Positions 38,569 through 47,299 of a stretch of 64,000 nt of DNA are shown here, piece by piece. The position numbers and the translations under genes were made by a program. The DNA is taken from assembly GCA_949840885.1 (NCBI GenBank), contig CATKYJ010000016.1, positions 29,575 to 93,574 of the forward strand. Direction: 5' to 3'. This DNA is from an uncultured Acetatifactor sp. Lineage in GTDB: Bacteria; Bacillota; Clostridia; Lachnospirales; Lachnospiraceae. Position 1 is the first letter of the stretch; every line of letters begins with the position of its first letter. The notes beneath the pieces are model-generated. The model searched no databases and was not told the DNA's origin. It saw only the letters and a program-made list of their open reading frames with translations.

Positions 38569-40155
38569 ATGGGGATCTATTTGAATCCGGGGAAAGATGG
38601 TTTTCGGACCGCAGTCCGTTCGGAAATCTATGTGGATAAGACAGGGCTGATCGGGTGCACCAACAGATATCTGAATACAGAGCAGAAGTACATCTGTGTC
38701 AGCAGGCCCAGACGCTTCGGGAAATCCATGGCGCTTAAGATGCTGGCTGCTTATTATTGCCGTGCTTACGACTCCCGGGAACTGTTTGAGGGGCTGAAGA
38801 TTACAGAAAGTCCGGGTTTTTCGGAGAACCTGAATCGTTATGACGTGATTTTTCTGAATATGCAGCAGTTTTTGATTGAGGCAGAGACCGGGGAGGTCGT
38901 GAACTATCTGCAGCAAGGGGTGCTGGAAGAATTACAGGAGGAATATGGGGAGCTATTGAACAGGCAGTCTTCGGGAATCGCGGATGCCCTGAGAAAGATT
39001 TACGCAAAATCAGGAAAACAGTTCATTTTTCTGATCGACGAATGGGACTGCGTGATGCGGGAGCGGCAGGAGTCAGAGGCGCTGCAGAAAGGATATCTGG
39101 ATTTCCTGCGCAATCTCCTGAAAGACCAGCCCTATGTAGCGCTCGCCTATATGACAGGGATCCTCCCTGTAAAGAAGTATGGGCAACACTCTGCCCTGAA
39201 CATGTTCTGGGAATACTCCATGACAGATCAGAGCTTTTTTGAGGAATATACGGGCTTTACGGATACGGAGGTGCAGGGGCTCTGTGAACGTTTCTCTATG
39301 GATTACGTAGAGGCAGGAAGCTGGTACGATGGCTACCAGCTGACGGAATATAAGCATGTATACAATCCAAAATCCGTGGTGGAGGCAATGCTGCGCCGTA
39401 GATTTTCAAACTATTGGACGTCTACAGAGACCTACGATGCGCTGAAAGTCTATATGGACATGGATTTTGACGGGCTTCGCGCCGACATCGTCCAGATGCT
39501 GGGCGGAGGGAGAGTCAGGGTGAACACCCGCAGCTTCCAGAACGACATGTGCACCTTTAGGACAAAGGACGATGTACTGACTCTGCTGATTCACCTGGGA
39601 TACTTAGGCTACGATTCCGAGGAAAAGGAAGCCTTTATCCCGAACAGGGAAATCATTGAAGAATTTGAGAACGCCATGAGCGTAGGCGGCTGGGCGGAAG
39701 TCATGAATGTGCTGAAAGCCTCGGAGCGCCTGCTGGAAGATACGCTTAACTGCGATGCGGAGAGGGTCGCGGAGGGGCTTGACAGGGCCCATACAGAAGT
39801 GGCTTCCATATTGACCTACAACGACGAGAGCTCCCTGGCAGCGGCTGTCAGCCTGGCGTATTACAGCGCGCGGAAGGACTACAGGATGATTCGGGAATTT
39901 CCCACAGGCCGCGGCTTTGCGGACGTGGTATTTCTGCCGCTGCCCTCCCGCGGGAAACCTGCCATGGTAATCGAACTGAAGTACGACAAGTCCGCCCGTG
40001 CGGCCATCGGGCAGATAAAAGACAGGCAGTATACACAGGCTCTGGAGGGGTATTCCGGCGAAGTTCTGCTGGTAGGTGTGAATTATGAAAAGGACAGTGC
40101 GAACAAGAGGCACAGCTGCGTGATCGAGAGAGTGCGGCTAACTGGTCATCAATAA
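38569..40155 (+). CDS. AAA-ATPase-like / PD-(D/E)XK nuclease (DUF1703) family protein
   Basis: YVDKTGLIGCTNRYLNTEQKYICVSRPRRFGKSMALKML...FIFLIDEWDCVMRE...GRGFADVVFLPLPSRGKPAMVIELKYDKSARAAIGQIKDRQY. Confidence 0.9.
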   Translation: MGIYLNPGKDGFRTAVRSEIYVDKTGLIGCTNRYLNTEQKYICVSRPRRFGKSMALKMLAAYYCRAYDSRELFEGLKITESPGFSENLNRYDVIFLNMQQFLIEAETGEVVNYLQQGVLEELQEEYGELLNRQSSGIADALRKIYAKSGKQFIFLIDEWDCVMRERQESEALQKGYLDFLRNLLKDQPYVALAYMTGILPVKKYGQHSALNMFWEYSMTDQSFFEEYTGFTDTEVQGLCERFSMDYVEAGSWYDGYQLTEYKHVYNPKSVVEAMLRRRFSNYWTSTETYDALKVYMDMDFDGLRADIVQMLGGGRVRVNTRSFQNDMCTFRTKDDVLTLLIHLGYLGYDSEEKEAFIPNREIIEEFENAMSVGGWAEVMNVLKASERLLEDTLNCDAERVAEGLDRAHTEVASILTYNDESSLAAAVSLAYYSARKDYRMIREFPTGRGFADVVFLPLPSRGKPAMVIELKYDKSARAAIGQIKDRQYTQALEGYSGEVLLVGVNYEKDSANKRHSCVIERVRLTGHQ

Positions 40156-40185
40156 AAATATTTCCGGAAAGGAAGAGGAAACCAT

Positions 40186-40524
40186 ATGAGAATAGGAGAG
40201 GTCTGCCTGCTCACCAATGATGTGATCAGGCTTGCGGATTTTTATAAGAAGCTGCTGGATTTGGACAACGAAAGCAGCGATGCGGTGCACCAGACTCTGA
40301 TCGGGGAGGAGACCATGCTGACCATATATGACGACGGCTCTAAGAAGAACAATCAGAACCAGAACATCTGTCTGGCATTTACCGTGGAAGACATGGAAAA
40401 AGAGTACCGCAGAGTCATGGAGCTGGGAGCCGAGATCATAGAGCCGCCCACGGCACGCCCCTGGGGAGCGGTGAACATGAGCTTCCGAGACCCGGACGGA
40501 AATACCGTCTACCTGAGAACATGA
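40186..40524 (+). CDS. VOC (glyoxalase/bleomycin resistance) family protein
   Basis: RIGEVCLLTNDVIRLADFYKKLLDL...GAVNMSFRDPDGNTVYLRT; stop overlaps next start (ATGA). Confidence 0.85.
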   Translation: MRIGEVCLLTNDVIRLADFYKKLLDLDNESSDAVHQTLIGEETMLTIYDDGSKKNNQNQNICLAFTVEDMEKEYRRVMELGAEIIEPPTARPWGAVNMSFRDPDGNTVYLRT

Positions 40525-40970
40525 AAAAACTGATACTTATGGGCCGCAGCGAAAGCGGCAAGACCACGCTGAAGCAGGCCCTGTCCAGGGAAAAGATACA
40601 GTACTGCAAGACCCAGTACATCCATTACAGGGACGTGCTGATCGACACACCCGGGGAGTACGCCCAGACCCACCGCCTGGGCCACGCGCTGGCGCTGTAC
40701 GCCTACGAGGCGGACGTGGTGGGCCTGCTGGTGGCGGCTACGGAAAGCTACAGCCTCTTCCCGCCCAACATCACCTGCATGGTGAACCGGGACGTCATCG
40801 GCATCGTCACCAAGATAAACGACCCAAAGGCCAACCGGCGGCTGGCGGAATCGTGGCTGCGCAATTCCGGCTGCAGGGATATTTTCTTTGTGGATTCTGT
40901 CACAGGGGAGGGCGTGGAGGAAATTCTGGCATATTTAGACCGTCCCAAAGATCAGAAACCACAAAAATAA
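40521..40970 (+). CDS. EutP/PduV-family BMC-associated GTPase
   Basis: MKKLILMGRSESGKTTLKQALSREKIQYCKTQYIHYRDVLIDTPGEYAQ...GIVTKIND. Confidence 0.9.
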   Translation: MKKLILMGRSESGKTTLKQALSREKIQYCKTQYIHYRDVLIDTPGEYAQTHRLGHALALYAYEADVVGLLVAATESYSLFPPNITCMVNRDVIGIVTKINDPKANRRLAESWLRNSGCRDIFFVDSVTGEGVEEILAYLDRPKDQKPQK

Positions 40971-41001
40971 AACAAAAACAGCACAATCCAACATTTGCTT
41001 A

Positions 41002-41030
41002 TTGACTTGTGTGGTAGATAGGCTTATAAT
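41002..41030 (+). promoter_or_regulatory. Sigma70 promoter of the second BMC transcription unit
   Basis: TTGACT-17-TATAAT. Confidence 0.85.
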
Positions 41031-41035
41031 GTAAG

Positions 41036-41140
41036 ACAATAGAAAGCATCCCTTTGCTTTCTATTGTATAAGACAGCGGAAAGCATCCTTTTGCTTTCTA
41101 TTGTACAATCCAGCAGAAAGCATCCCTTTTGCTTTCAATA
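41036..41140 (+). promoter_or_regulatory. Three tandem 37-bp hairpin repeats in the BMC leader
   Basis: GAAAGCA-TCC(C)TTT-TGCTTTC hairpins beginning at 41042, 41079 and 41116. Confidence 0.8.
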
Positions 41141-41286
41141 AAACCGTTACACTCAATGTTGTCGTCCGGCAGGCCGGGTTGTCTGTATGGAAAAGGATTC
41201 AGGACATATGTACACCTGCCGCTGGGAAAGCCAGCGGCAATGGGACAAGCTGACGGCAGGAACCAAATGAATCAGGAGGAATCAAA

Positions 41287-42093
41287 ATGCAGAACGAGTA
41301 CGAAATCAAAAAAGAGATTTGCGACATCGGCAAGAGAATCTACAACAGGAACATGGTGGCCGCCAACGACGGCAACATCTCCGTAAAACTGAACGACAAT
41401 GAGTTCCTGTGCACCCCTACGGGTGTGTCCAAGGGCTTCATGACCCCCGAGTACATCTGCAAGGTGGACGCCCAGGGCAATGTGATCCAGGCCAACGGCA
41501 ATTTCAAACCCTCGTCCGAGATCAAGATGCATATGAGAGTCTACCAGGAGAGAACTGATGTCAGAAGCGTAGTACATGCGCATCCCGTGTATGCCACCAG
41601 CTTCGCCATTGCCGGCATCCCCCTGACCCAGCCCATCATGCCCGAGGCGGTTATCGCTCTTGGCTGCGTGCCAATCGCAAAGTACGGCAGACCCTCCACC
41701 ATGGAGATTCCCGATGCCGTTTCCGAGTATGTACAGCATTTTGACGCCGTTCTCTTGGAGAATCACGGCGCATTGACCTATTCCGATTCCCTGCTTGCCG
41801 CTTACCTGAAGATGGAGTCCGTGGAGTTCTACGCACAGCTTCTGTATCAGTCCAGGATGCTGGGAGGCCCCAAGGAGTTCACACCCCAGCAGGTGGAGGA
41901 CCTCTATGAGATCAGGAGACAGTTCGGCATGAAAGGCCGTCATCCGGCCAATCTTTGCCCCAACGTGAAAGAGGGCAAGCCCAGCTGCCATACCTGCGGA
42001 GGCGGATGCCACAGCGGCGACAAGAATTCCGCTGTTTCCGCTGACATGGTGGCGGAGATTACCAGGAAAGTCATCGAACAGTTAGGCAAATAA
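41287..42093 (+). CDS. Class II aldolase (fuculose/rhamnulose-phosphate aldolase type), BMC-associated
   Basis: NMVAANDGNISVKLNDNEFLCTPTGVSKGF...VVHAHPVYATSFA...LLENHGAL; C-terminal amphipathic tail. Confidence 0.9.
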   Translation: MQNEYEIKKEICDIGKRIYNRNMVAANDGNISVKLNDNEFLCTPTGVSKGFMTPEYICKVDAQGNVIQANGNFKPSSEIKMHMRVYQERTDVRSVVHAHPVYATSFAIAGIPLTQPIMPEAVIALGCVPIAKYGRPSTMEIPDAVSEYVQHFDAVLLENHGALTYSDSLLAAYLKMESVEFYAQLLYQSRMLGGPKEFTPQQVEDLYEIRRQFGMKGRHPANLCPNVKEGKPSCHTCGGGCHSGDKNSAVSADMVAEITRKVIEQLGK

Positions 42094-42195
42094 ACCAGGC
42101 TGACAAAATGCTTCGGACAAGCTGCCCGGGCAGCTGTCCCATACAGTTCCTGAATGGACGTAAGCGACAGCCAGAGCGTTTTGCGGGAGATTTGT

Positions 42196-42882
42196 ATGGA
42201 AAATGAGAGAATAGAGGCAATCGTCCGCCAGGTCATAGAGAAGATGACAGGGGGACGGCAGCAGGAAAGCGCTGTGCATGAGGCCATCTACTCTGCAGGT
42301 GCCAAAGCAGCAGCCGATACCGCATGCGTTTTCGGCACAGCGATAAAAACCGCTGACAGAGGAGCATCCTGCGGGGAGAGGGAGAATGCCCGGCCTGACA
42401 GCAGCTTTGGCAGAGGGGGCACAATGCCTCTGTCGGGAAAGCTGGTATCCGCAAGCGGCGGTAATACCCAGGTCACAATGCCTCTTGCCCTGGCCGTAAA
42501 GCTTATCGAAAAGATTGAGGCGAAAGCGGCAGAGTGGGACATGCGCGTAGTCACAGCCGTCTCCGATGCCTCCGGCAGGCCAGTGGCCATCCACTGCATG
42601 GACGGTGCCTACATAGGAAGTTTTGACGTGGCATTGAACAAGACCTACACATCCATAGCGTTCCAGATGTCTACTGCCGAGCTTGGGAGATTAAGCGGGC
42701 CCGGAGAGAGCCTGTACGGAATACAATTTACAAATAACGGGAAAATCGTCATATTCGGAGGCGGCGAGTTGCTGCTTCGGGACGGAATCATCGTGGGCGC
42801 TCTCGGCGTCAGTGGCGGAAGCGCCGAACAGGATACCGCGCTGGCGGCATACGGAAAAAAAGTTTTTACGGAACCGGAATAA
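42196..42882 (+). CDS. GlcG/PduO C-terminal-type (heme-binding-like) protein with N-terminal encapsulation-type helix
   Basis: MENERIEAIVRQVIEKMTGG; MPLALAVKLIEKIEAKAAEWDMRVVTAVSDASGRPVAIHCMDGAYIGSFDVALNKTYTSIAFQ. Confidence 0.82.
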   Translation: MENERIEAIVRQVIEKMTGGRQQESAVHEAIYSAGAKAAADTACVFGTAIKTADRGASCGERENARPDSSFGRGGTMPLSGKLVSASGGNTQVTMPLALAVKLIEKIEAKAAEWDMRVVTAVSDASGRPVAIHCMDGAYIGSFDVALNKTYTSIAFQMSTAELGRLSGPGESLYGIQFTNNGKIVIFGGGELLLRDGIIVGALGVSGGSAEQDTALAAYGKKVFTEPE

Positions 42883-43005
42883 AAAACAGCATCTGCCAAC
42901 CCAGAGCCCAGAGGATTTACGGACGCATGCACTAGGCGGCCGGAAATTCTCTGCCATGACCAGGCGCTGGGGTGGCAGATGCGGAACTGGAATGGAGGTA
43001 ACAAA

Positions 43006-44394
43006 GTGCTTGTAACGGAAAGCCTGGTACAGGATATCGTACAGGAAGTGGTGGCGAAGATGCAGATCGCGGAATCCCCAAGCGGAAAGCACGGCATCTT
43101 CACGGATATGAACGATGCCATCGCGGCTGCCAAAGCCTCGCAAAAGATCATTCGGAAGATGTCCTTAGACCAGAGAGAACAGATCATCGGCAATATCCGC
43201 AGAAAAACCCATGAGAATGCGGAAGTCATTGCCAGGATGGGCGTAAACGAGACCGGAATGGGCAATGTGGGACATAAGATATTGAAACACAAGCTGGTGG
43301 CGGATAAAACCCCCGGCACGGAAGATTTGAAGACAACTGCTTGGTCCGGAGACAGGGGACTGACCCTGATCGAGATGGGTCCTTTCGGTGTCATCGGAGC
43401 CATCACTCCCTGCACCAACCCCAGCGAGACTGTCATCTGCAATTCCATCGGCATGCTGGCTGCCGGGAACACGGTGGTATTCAATCCCCATCCCCAGGCG
43501 GTGAAGACCACGATCTTTGCCATCAACATGATCAACGAGGCTTCCATGGAGGCAGGCGGTCCGGACAATGTGGCCTGCACCGTGGAGAAGCCTACGCTGG
43601 AGACCAGCGGCATCATGATGAAGCACAAGGATATCCCCCTGCTGGTGGCCACCGGCGGACCGGGCGTAGTGACGGCGGTGCTGTCTTCCGGAAAGCGAGG
43701 CATCGGCGCAGGCGCCGGCAATCCTCCCGCGGTGGTGGACGAGACCGCGGATATCCGGAAAGCGGCGGAGGATATCGTAAACGGCTGTACCTTTGATAAT
43801 AACCTCCCCTGCATCGCAGAGAAAGAAATCGTAGCGGTGGAGTCTATTGCGGACGAACTGATGCACTATATGATTTCCGAGCAGGGTTGCTATCTGATTT
43901 CCAAAGAGGAGCAGGACAGGCTGACCGCCACGGTGCTCACCCCCAAGGGGCTGAACAGGAAATGCGTGGGCCGGGACGCCAAGACCTTGCTTGGCATGAT
44001 CGGTGTGACGGTTCCGGACAATATCCGCTGCATCGTCTTCGAGGGACCCAAGGAGCATCCCTTGATTTCCGAGGAGCTGATGATGCCTATCTTAGGGATG
44101 GTCAGGGCAAAGGACATTGACGATGCCATAGAGCAGGCCGTGTGGCTGGAGCATGGCAATCGCCATTCCGCCCATATCCACTCCAAGAACATCGACAACA
44201 TAACAAAGTATGCCAGGGAGATCGATACAGCCATCCTGGTGAAGAATGCGCCCTCCTACGCGGCGCTGGGCTTCGGCGGGGAGGGGTACTGTACCTTTAC
44301 CATCGCCAGCCGCACCGGAGAGGGCCTGACCAGCACCAAGAGCTTTACCAAGAGCAGGCGCTGCGTCATGTCCGACAGCCTCTGCATACGCTAA
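43006..44394 (+). CDS. CoA-acylating aldehyde dehydrogenase, PduP-like
   Basis: EP-like VTESLVQDIVQEVVAKM; GPFGVIGAITPCTNPSETVICNSIGMLAAGNTVVFNPHP; FDNNLPCIAEKE; GTG 43006 with GGAGGT SD. Confidence 0.9.
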   Translation: MLVTESLVQDIVQEVVAKMQIAESPSGKHGIFTDMNDAIAAAKASQKIIRKMSLDQREQIIGNIRRKTHENAEVIARMGVNETGMGNVGHKILKHKLVADKTPGTEDLKTTAWSGDRGLTLIEMGPFGVIGAITPCTNPSETVICNSIGMLAAGNTVVFNPHPQAVKTTIFAINMINEASMEAGGPDNVACTVEKPTLETSGIMMKHKDIPLLVATGGPGVVTAVLSSGKRGIGAGAGNPPAVVDETADIRKAAEDIVNGCTFDNNLPCIAEKEIVAVESIADELMHYMISEQGCYLISKEEQDRLTATVLTPKGLNRKCVGRDAKTLLGMIGVTVPDNIRCIVFEGPKEHPLISEELMMPILGMVRAKDIDDAIEQAVWLEHGNRHSAHIHSKNIDNITKYAREIDTAILVKNAPSYAALGFGGEGYCTFTIASRTGEGLTSTKSFTKSRRCVMSDSLCIR

Positions 44395-44492
44395 AGCCTG
44401 CATACGCAGGTGAGATTTGCAAAGACGGCAAGCGGACAGAAATTGTTCTGCCCAGGAGGGATTTGCCCAACTGAAACAGAAAGGAGAATAAA

Positions 44493-45704
44493 ATGGCTGA
44501 TACAGCACAGATAGAAGAGATTGTGAAACAAGTGTTGGCCAGCATGTCCGGCAGTGTGACCGGCGCGGCCCCTGCGGCGAGGAGTCAGGCAGGCGAAAGC
44601 TTACCGAAGACAGCCCATGTGGCAATGCTGACAAGTTTGGAGCATTTTGACATAAAAGAGTTTCCCATGCCTCAGGTGGGAGACGACGACATCCTGGTAA
44701 AGGTGGAGGGCTGCGGCGTCTGCGGCACGGACGCCCATGAATTCAAGAGAGACCCTTTCAGCCTTATCCCCGTGGCTCTGGGTCATGAGGGCACCGGCGA
44801 AATCGTGAAGATGGGAAAGAACGTGAAAAAAGACAGCGCCGGCAAGGACCTGAAAATAGGCGACAAGGTGGTCACCTGCATGATCTTCAAGGACAATCCG
44901 GATATCACCATGTTCGACCTGAACAAACAGAACGTGGGCGGCGCTGATGTGTACGGACTTCTGCCTGATGACGACATCCACTTAAACGGATGGTTCTCGG
45001 ATTACATCCTTATCCGGGGCGGCTCCACGGTATTCAATGTAAGTGACCTTGACCTGTACTCCAGAGTGCTCATCGAGCCCTGCGCGGTGCTGGTTCACGC
45101 GGTAGAGCGGGCCAAGAGCACCGGGATACTTCGCTTTAACAGCAGAGTGGTAGTACAGGGCTGCGGCCCCATCGGCCTGATCTGCATCGCCATCCTGCGC
45201 ACCATGGGCATCAACAAGATCGTGGCCGTGGACGGAGAGCAAAAGCGCCTGGACTTCGCCAAGGAACTGGGAGCATCCGATTCCGTGAACTTCAAGGACT
45301 ATAAGGGCATTGAGGCACTGTCCGGGGCGGTTGCGGAGAAATGCGACGGGCATCTGGCGGATTTCGCGTTCCAGTGCACCGGTTCCCCTGCGGGACATTC
45401 CAATATCTATAAGTTCATCCGCAACGGCGGCGGACTTTGCGAGCTGGGATTCTTCATCAACGGCGGGGATGCCACCATCAATCCGCACTTTGATATCTGC
45501 TCCAAGGAGATCACCACCGTGGGAAGCTGGGTATACACCTTAAGGGACTACGCCACTACATTCGATTTCCTGAAGAGCGCAAAGCGGATTGGGCTTCCCA
45601 TTGACAAGCTGATCACCCACACCTATCCGCTGGAGGAGATCAACGAGGCGCTGAAGACCAATCTGGCCATGACCGGACTGAAGATCGCGATCATCAATCA
45701 GTAA
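44493..45704 (+). CDS. Zn-dependent MDR-family alcohol dehydrogenase with N-terminal encapsulation-type helix
   Basis: ADTAQIEEIVKQVLASM; VEGCGVCGTDAHEF...ALGHEGTGEIV...VVQGCGPIGLICIAILRTMGINKIVAVD. Confidence 0.88.
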   Translation: MADTAQIEEIVKQVLASMSGSVTGAAPAARSQAGESLPKTAHVAMLTSLEHFDIKEFPMPQVGDDDILVKVEGCGVCGTDAHEFKRDPFSLIPVALGHEGTGEIVKMGKNVKKDSAGKDLKIGDKVVTCMIFKDNPDITMFDLNKQNVGGADVYGLLPDDDIHLNGWFSDYILIRGGSTVFNVSDLDLYSRVLIEPCAVLVHAVERAKSTGILRFNSRVVVQGCGPIGLICIAILRTMGINKIVAVDGEQKRLDFAKELGASDSVNFKDYKGIEALSGAVAEKCDGHLADFAFQCTGSPAGHSNIYKFIRNGGGLCELGFFINGGDATINPHFDICSKEITTVGSWVYTLRDYATTFDFLKSAKRIGLPIDKLITHTYPLEEINEALKTNLAMTGLKIAIINQ

Positions 45705-45807
45705 TCGGCGCTCTTGGCAGTGGGGCCGGATGGCTGAAAGATAGTGCGGGAAAGCACCATGCATCGTGCGCAGGCCCGAAGCCTGCGCCGGGAAAGCGAG
45801 AGAATAT

Positions 45808-46122
45808 ATGGAAGAAGCGGTAGGACTCCTGGAGGTATACGGACTGACTTGCGCATTCCTTGCCGCCGATGCAGGCTGTAAGGCAGCTGACGTCAGACTG
45901 GAGACCTTTGACAAAAATAAGCCTGCAAACGCGGATTCCCTGCCGGTGCCTTTGCTGGTGACGGTAAAGTTCCGGGGAAGCGTAGCGGCGGTAGAGGCCG
46001 CCATGGAGGCAGGCGAGCAAAAGGCAAAATCCCTCACCGGGGTGGTACAGAAGCACATTATCCCGAGACCCACGGGCGATACGGAGAAAATGCTTAAGCT
46101 CAGTGCGTTCGACAAGAGCTGA
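45808..46122 (+). CDS. BMC-domain shell protein (BMC-H)
   Basis: MEEAVGLLEVYGLTCAFLAADAGCKAADVRLETFD...LLVTVKFRGSVAAVEAAMEAGEQKA...IIPRPTGDTEKML. Confidence 0.85.
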   Translation: MEEAVGLLEVYGLTCAFLAADAGCKAADVRLETFDKNKPANADSLPVPLLVTVKFRGSVAAVEAAMEAGEQKAKSLTGVVQKHIIPRPTGDTEKMLKLSAFDKS

Positions 46123-46227
46123 GGAACCTTGCCGCAGGGCGGGTCAGACTTTGGCTGGGAGACACGCATAACAATAAAAGTTGCCAACAGTGGCCAAAGC
46201 ACAGGAAACTATGATATAATGGAAAGA

Positions 46228-46299
46228 GAGCAATCCATGGAAGAAGAGCAATCCATGGAAGAAGAGCAATCCATGGAAGAAGAGCAATCCATGGAAGAA
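46228..46299. repeat. Four exact 18-bp tandem repeats between BMC shell genes
   Basis: GAGCAATCCATGGAAGAA x4. Confidence 0.95.
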
Positions 46300-46392
46300 A
46301 AATGTTCCAGGAAAAACGTTCCAATAAAAGATGGATTCCCGGAGAAAAATAGGACCCATGGTCAGAATCCGGGAAAATGAAAGGAGAGCATT

Positions 46393-46668
46393 ATGGCACA
46401 GGAAGCATTGGGAATGGTAGAGACAAGAGGACTGACAGCAGCCATTGAGGCAGCCGATGCAATGACCAAGTCCGCGGAGGTATCCCTGATCGGCACGGAG
46501 AAAATCGGTTCCGGACTGGTGACGGTAATGGTACGCGGCGATGTGGGCGCGGTGAAAGCTTCCGTGGAGAGCGGTTCCGCGGCAGCCAGCAGGCTGGGCG
46601 AGTTGGTGGCGGCCCATGTCATCCCCAGACCCCATAACGATGTGGAGAAGATCCTGCCGAAGATCTAA
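46393..46668 (+). CDS. BMC-H shell protein, PduA/PduJ-like
   Basis: [65 protein letters not shown]. Confidence 0.95.
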   Translation: MAQEALGMVETRGLTAAIEAADAMTKSAEVSLIGTEKIGSGLVTVMVRGDVGAVKASVESGSAAASRLGELVAAHVIPRPHNDVEKILPKI

Positions 46669-46853
46669 GTGTGAGAAGAAGTTCTAGGCGGCCAAAGGAC
46701 GTCCGCCAAGAACTTCTAGGCTCGTGAGCGAACAAGTTCGCTTAACGAGCCAATCTCACACAGAAGAATGCCCGAAGTGCGGGCATTCTTCAAGCGCGAT
46801 TTTTGCGCTTTGACCAGAAATTGTTTCCTGGTGTATGTGCCGCCGTAGGCGGC
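46669..46853 (+). other. Highly structured intercistronic element (candidate RNA or palindromic repeat)
   Basis: GTGTGAGA(46669)/TCTCACAC(46754) encloses two hairpins, then GAAGAATGCCCG/CGGGCATTCTTC, AAGCGC/GCGCTT and GCCGCC/GGCGGC hairpins. Confidence 0.7.
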
Positions 46854-46903
46854 AGGATGGGAAGCGAGAGGAAAGAATTGACAAACAGCAAAGGAGCCGG
46901 CAA

Positions 46904-47299
46904 ATGAGCGGTACATCATTGGGCTTTATCGAGATTTCAGGCGTGGTCGCCGCTGTGGATGCCCTGGATATCATGTGTAAGACATCAGGTGTGGAACTGG
47001 CCACATGGGAGAGGAAACTGGGCGGCCGCCTGGTCACCATCGTAGTAAGGGGTGATGTGGCGTCCGTGACGGAAGCGGTGGAAACCGCAAAGGCAAAGGC
47101 CATTAAGAAGCCTGTAGCCAGCGGCGTCATTGCCAACCCCCATGAAGAAATCATCAGACTCGTGAACCTGAGCGCAAGCCGTTTCATGGCCAAGGACAGC
47201 GGACAGTCCTCTGAAAAAGGGGATTCCCCGGAAGCGGAGTATTCCCCGGAAGAGGCGGGGGCCGGCAGGCTTGACGCCAGAACCGTCCAGGAAATCTAG
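46904..47299 (+). CDS. BMC-H shell protein with C-terminal extension
   Basis: MSGTSLGFIEISGVVAAVDALDIMCKTSGVELATWERKLGGRLVTIVVRGDVASVTEAVE...; acidic tail about 40 aa. Confidence 0.85.
   Translation: MSGTSLGFIEISGVVAAVDALDIMCKTSGVELATWERKLGGRLVTIVVRGDVASVTEAVETAKAKAIKKPVASGVIANPHEEIIRLVNLSASRFMAKDSGQSSEKGDSPEAEYSPEEAGAGRLDARTVQEI

Noticed and set aside
41036-41140. ANTAR-type two-hairpin antitermination motif as in eut operons
   Set aside because: Loops are 6-7 nt TCC(C)TTT and do not fit the hexaloop A1/G4 pattern; no terminator overlap.
41150-41286. Cobalamin riboswitch in the BMC leader
   Set aside because: CCTGCC and GCCAG words occur, but the order and core conserved blocks of B12 riboswitches are absent.
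46129-46380. 83-aa protein containing EEEQSM repeats
   Set aside because: Extended -10 overlaps the candidate ATG, weak RBS, low complexity; treated as repeat/leader.
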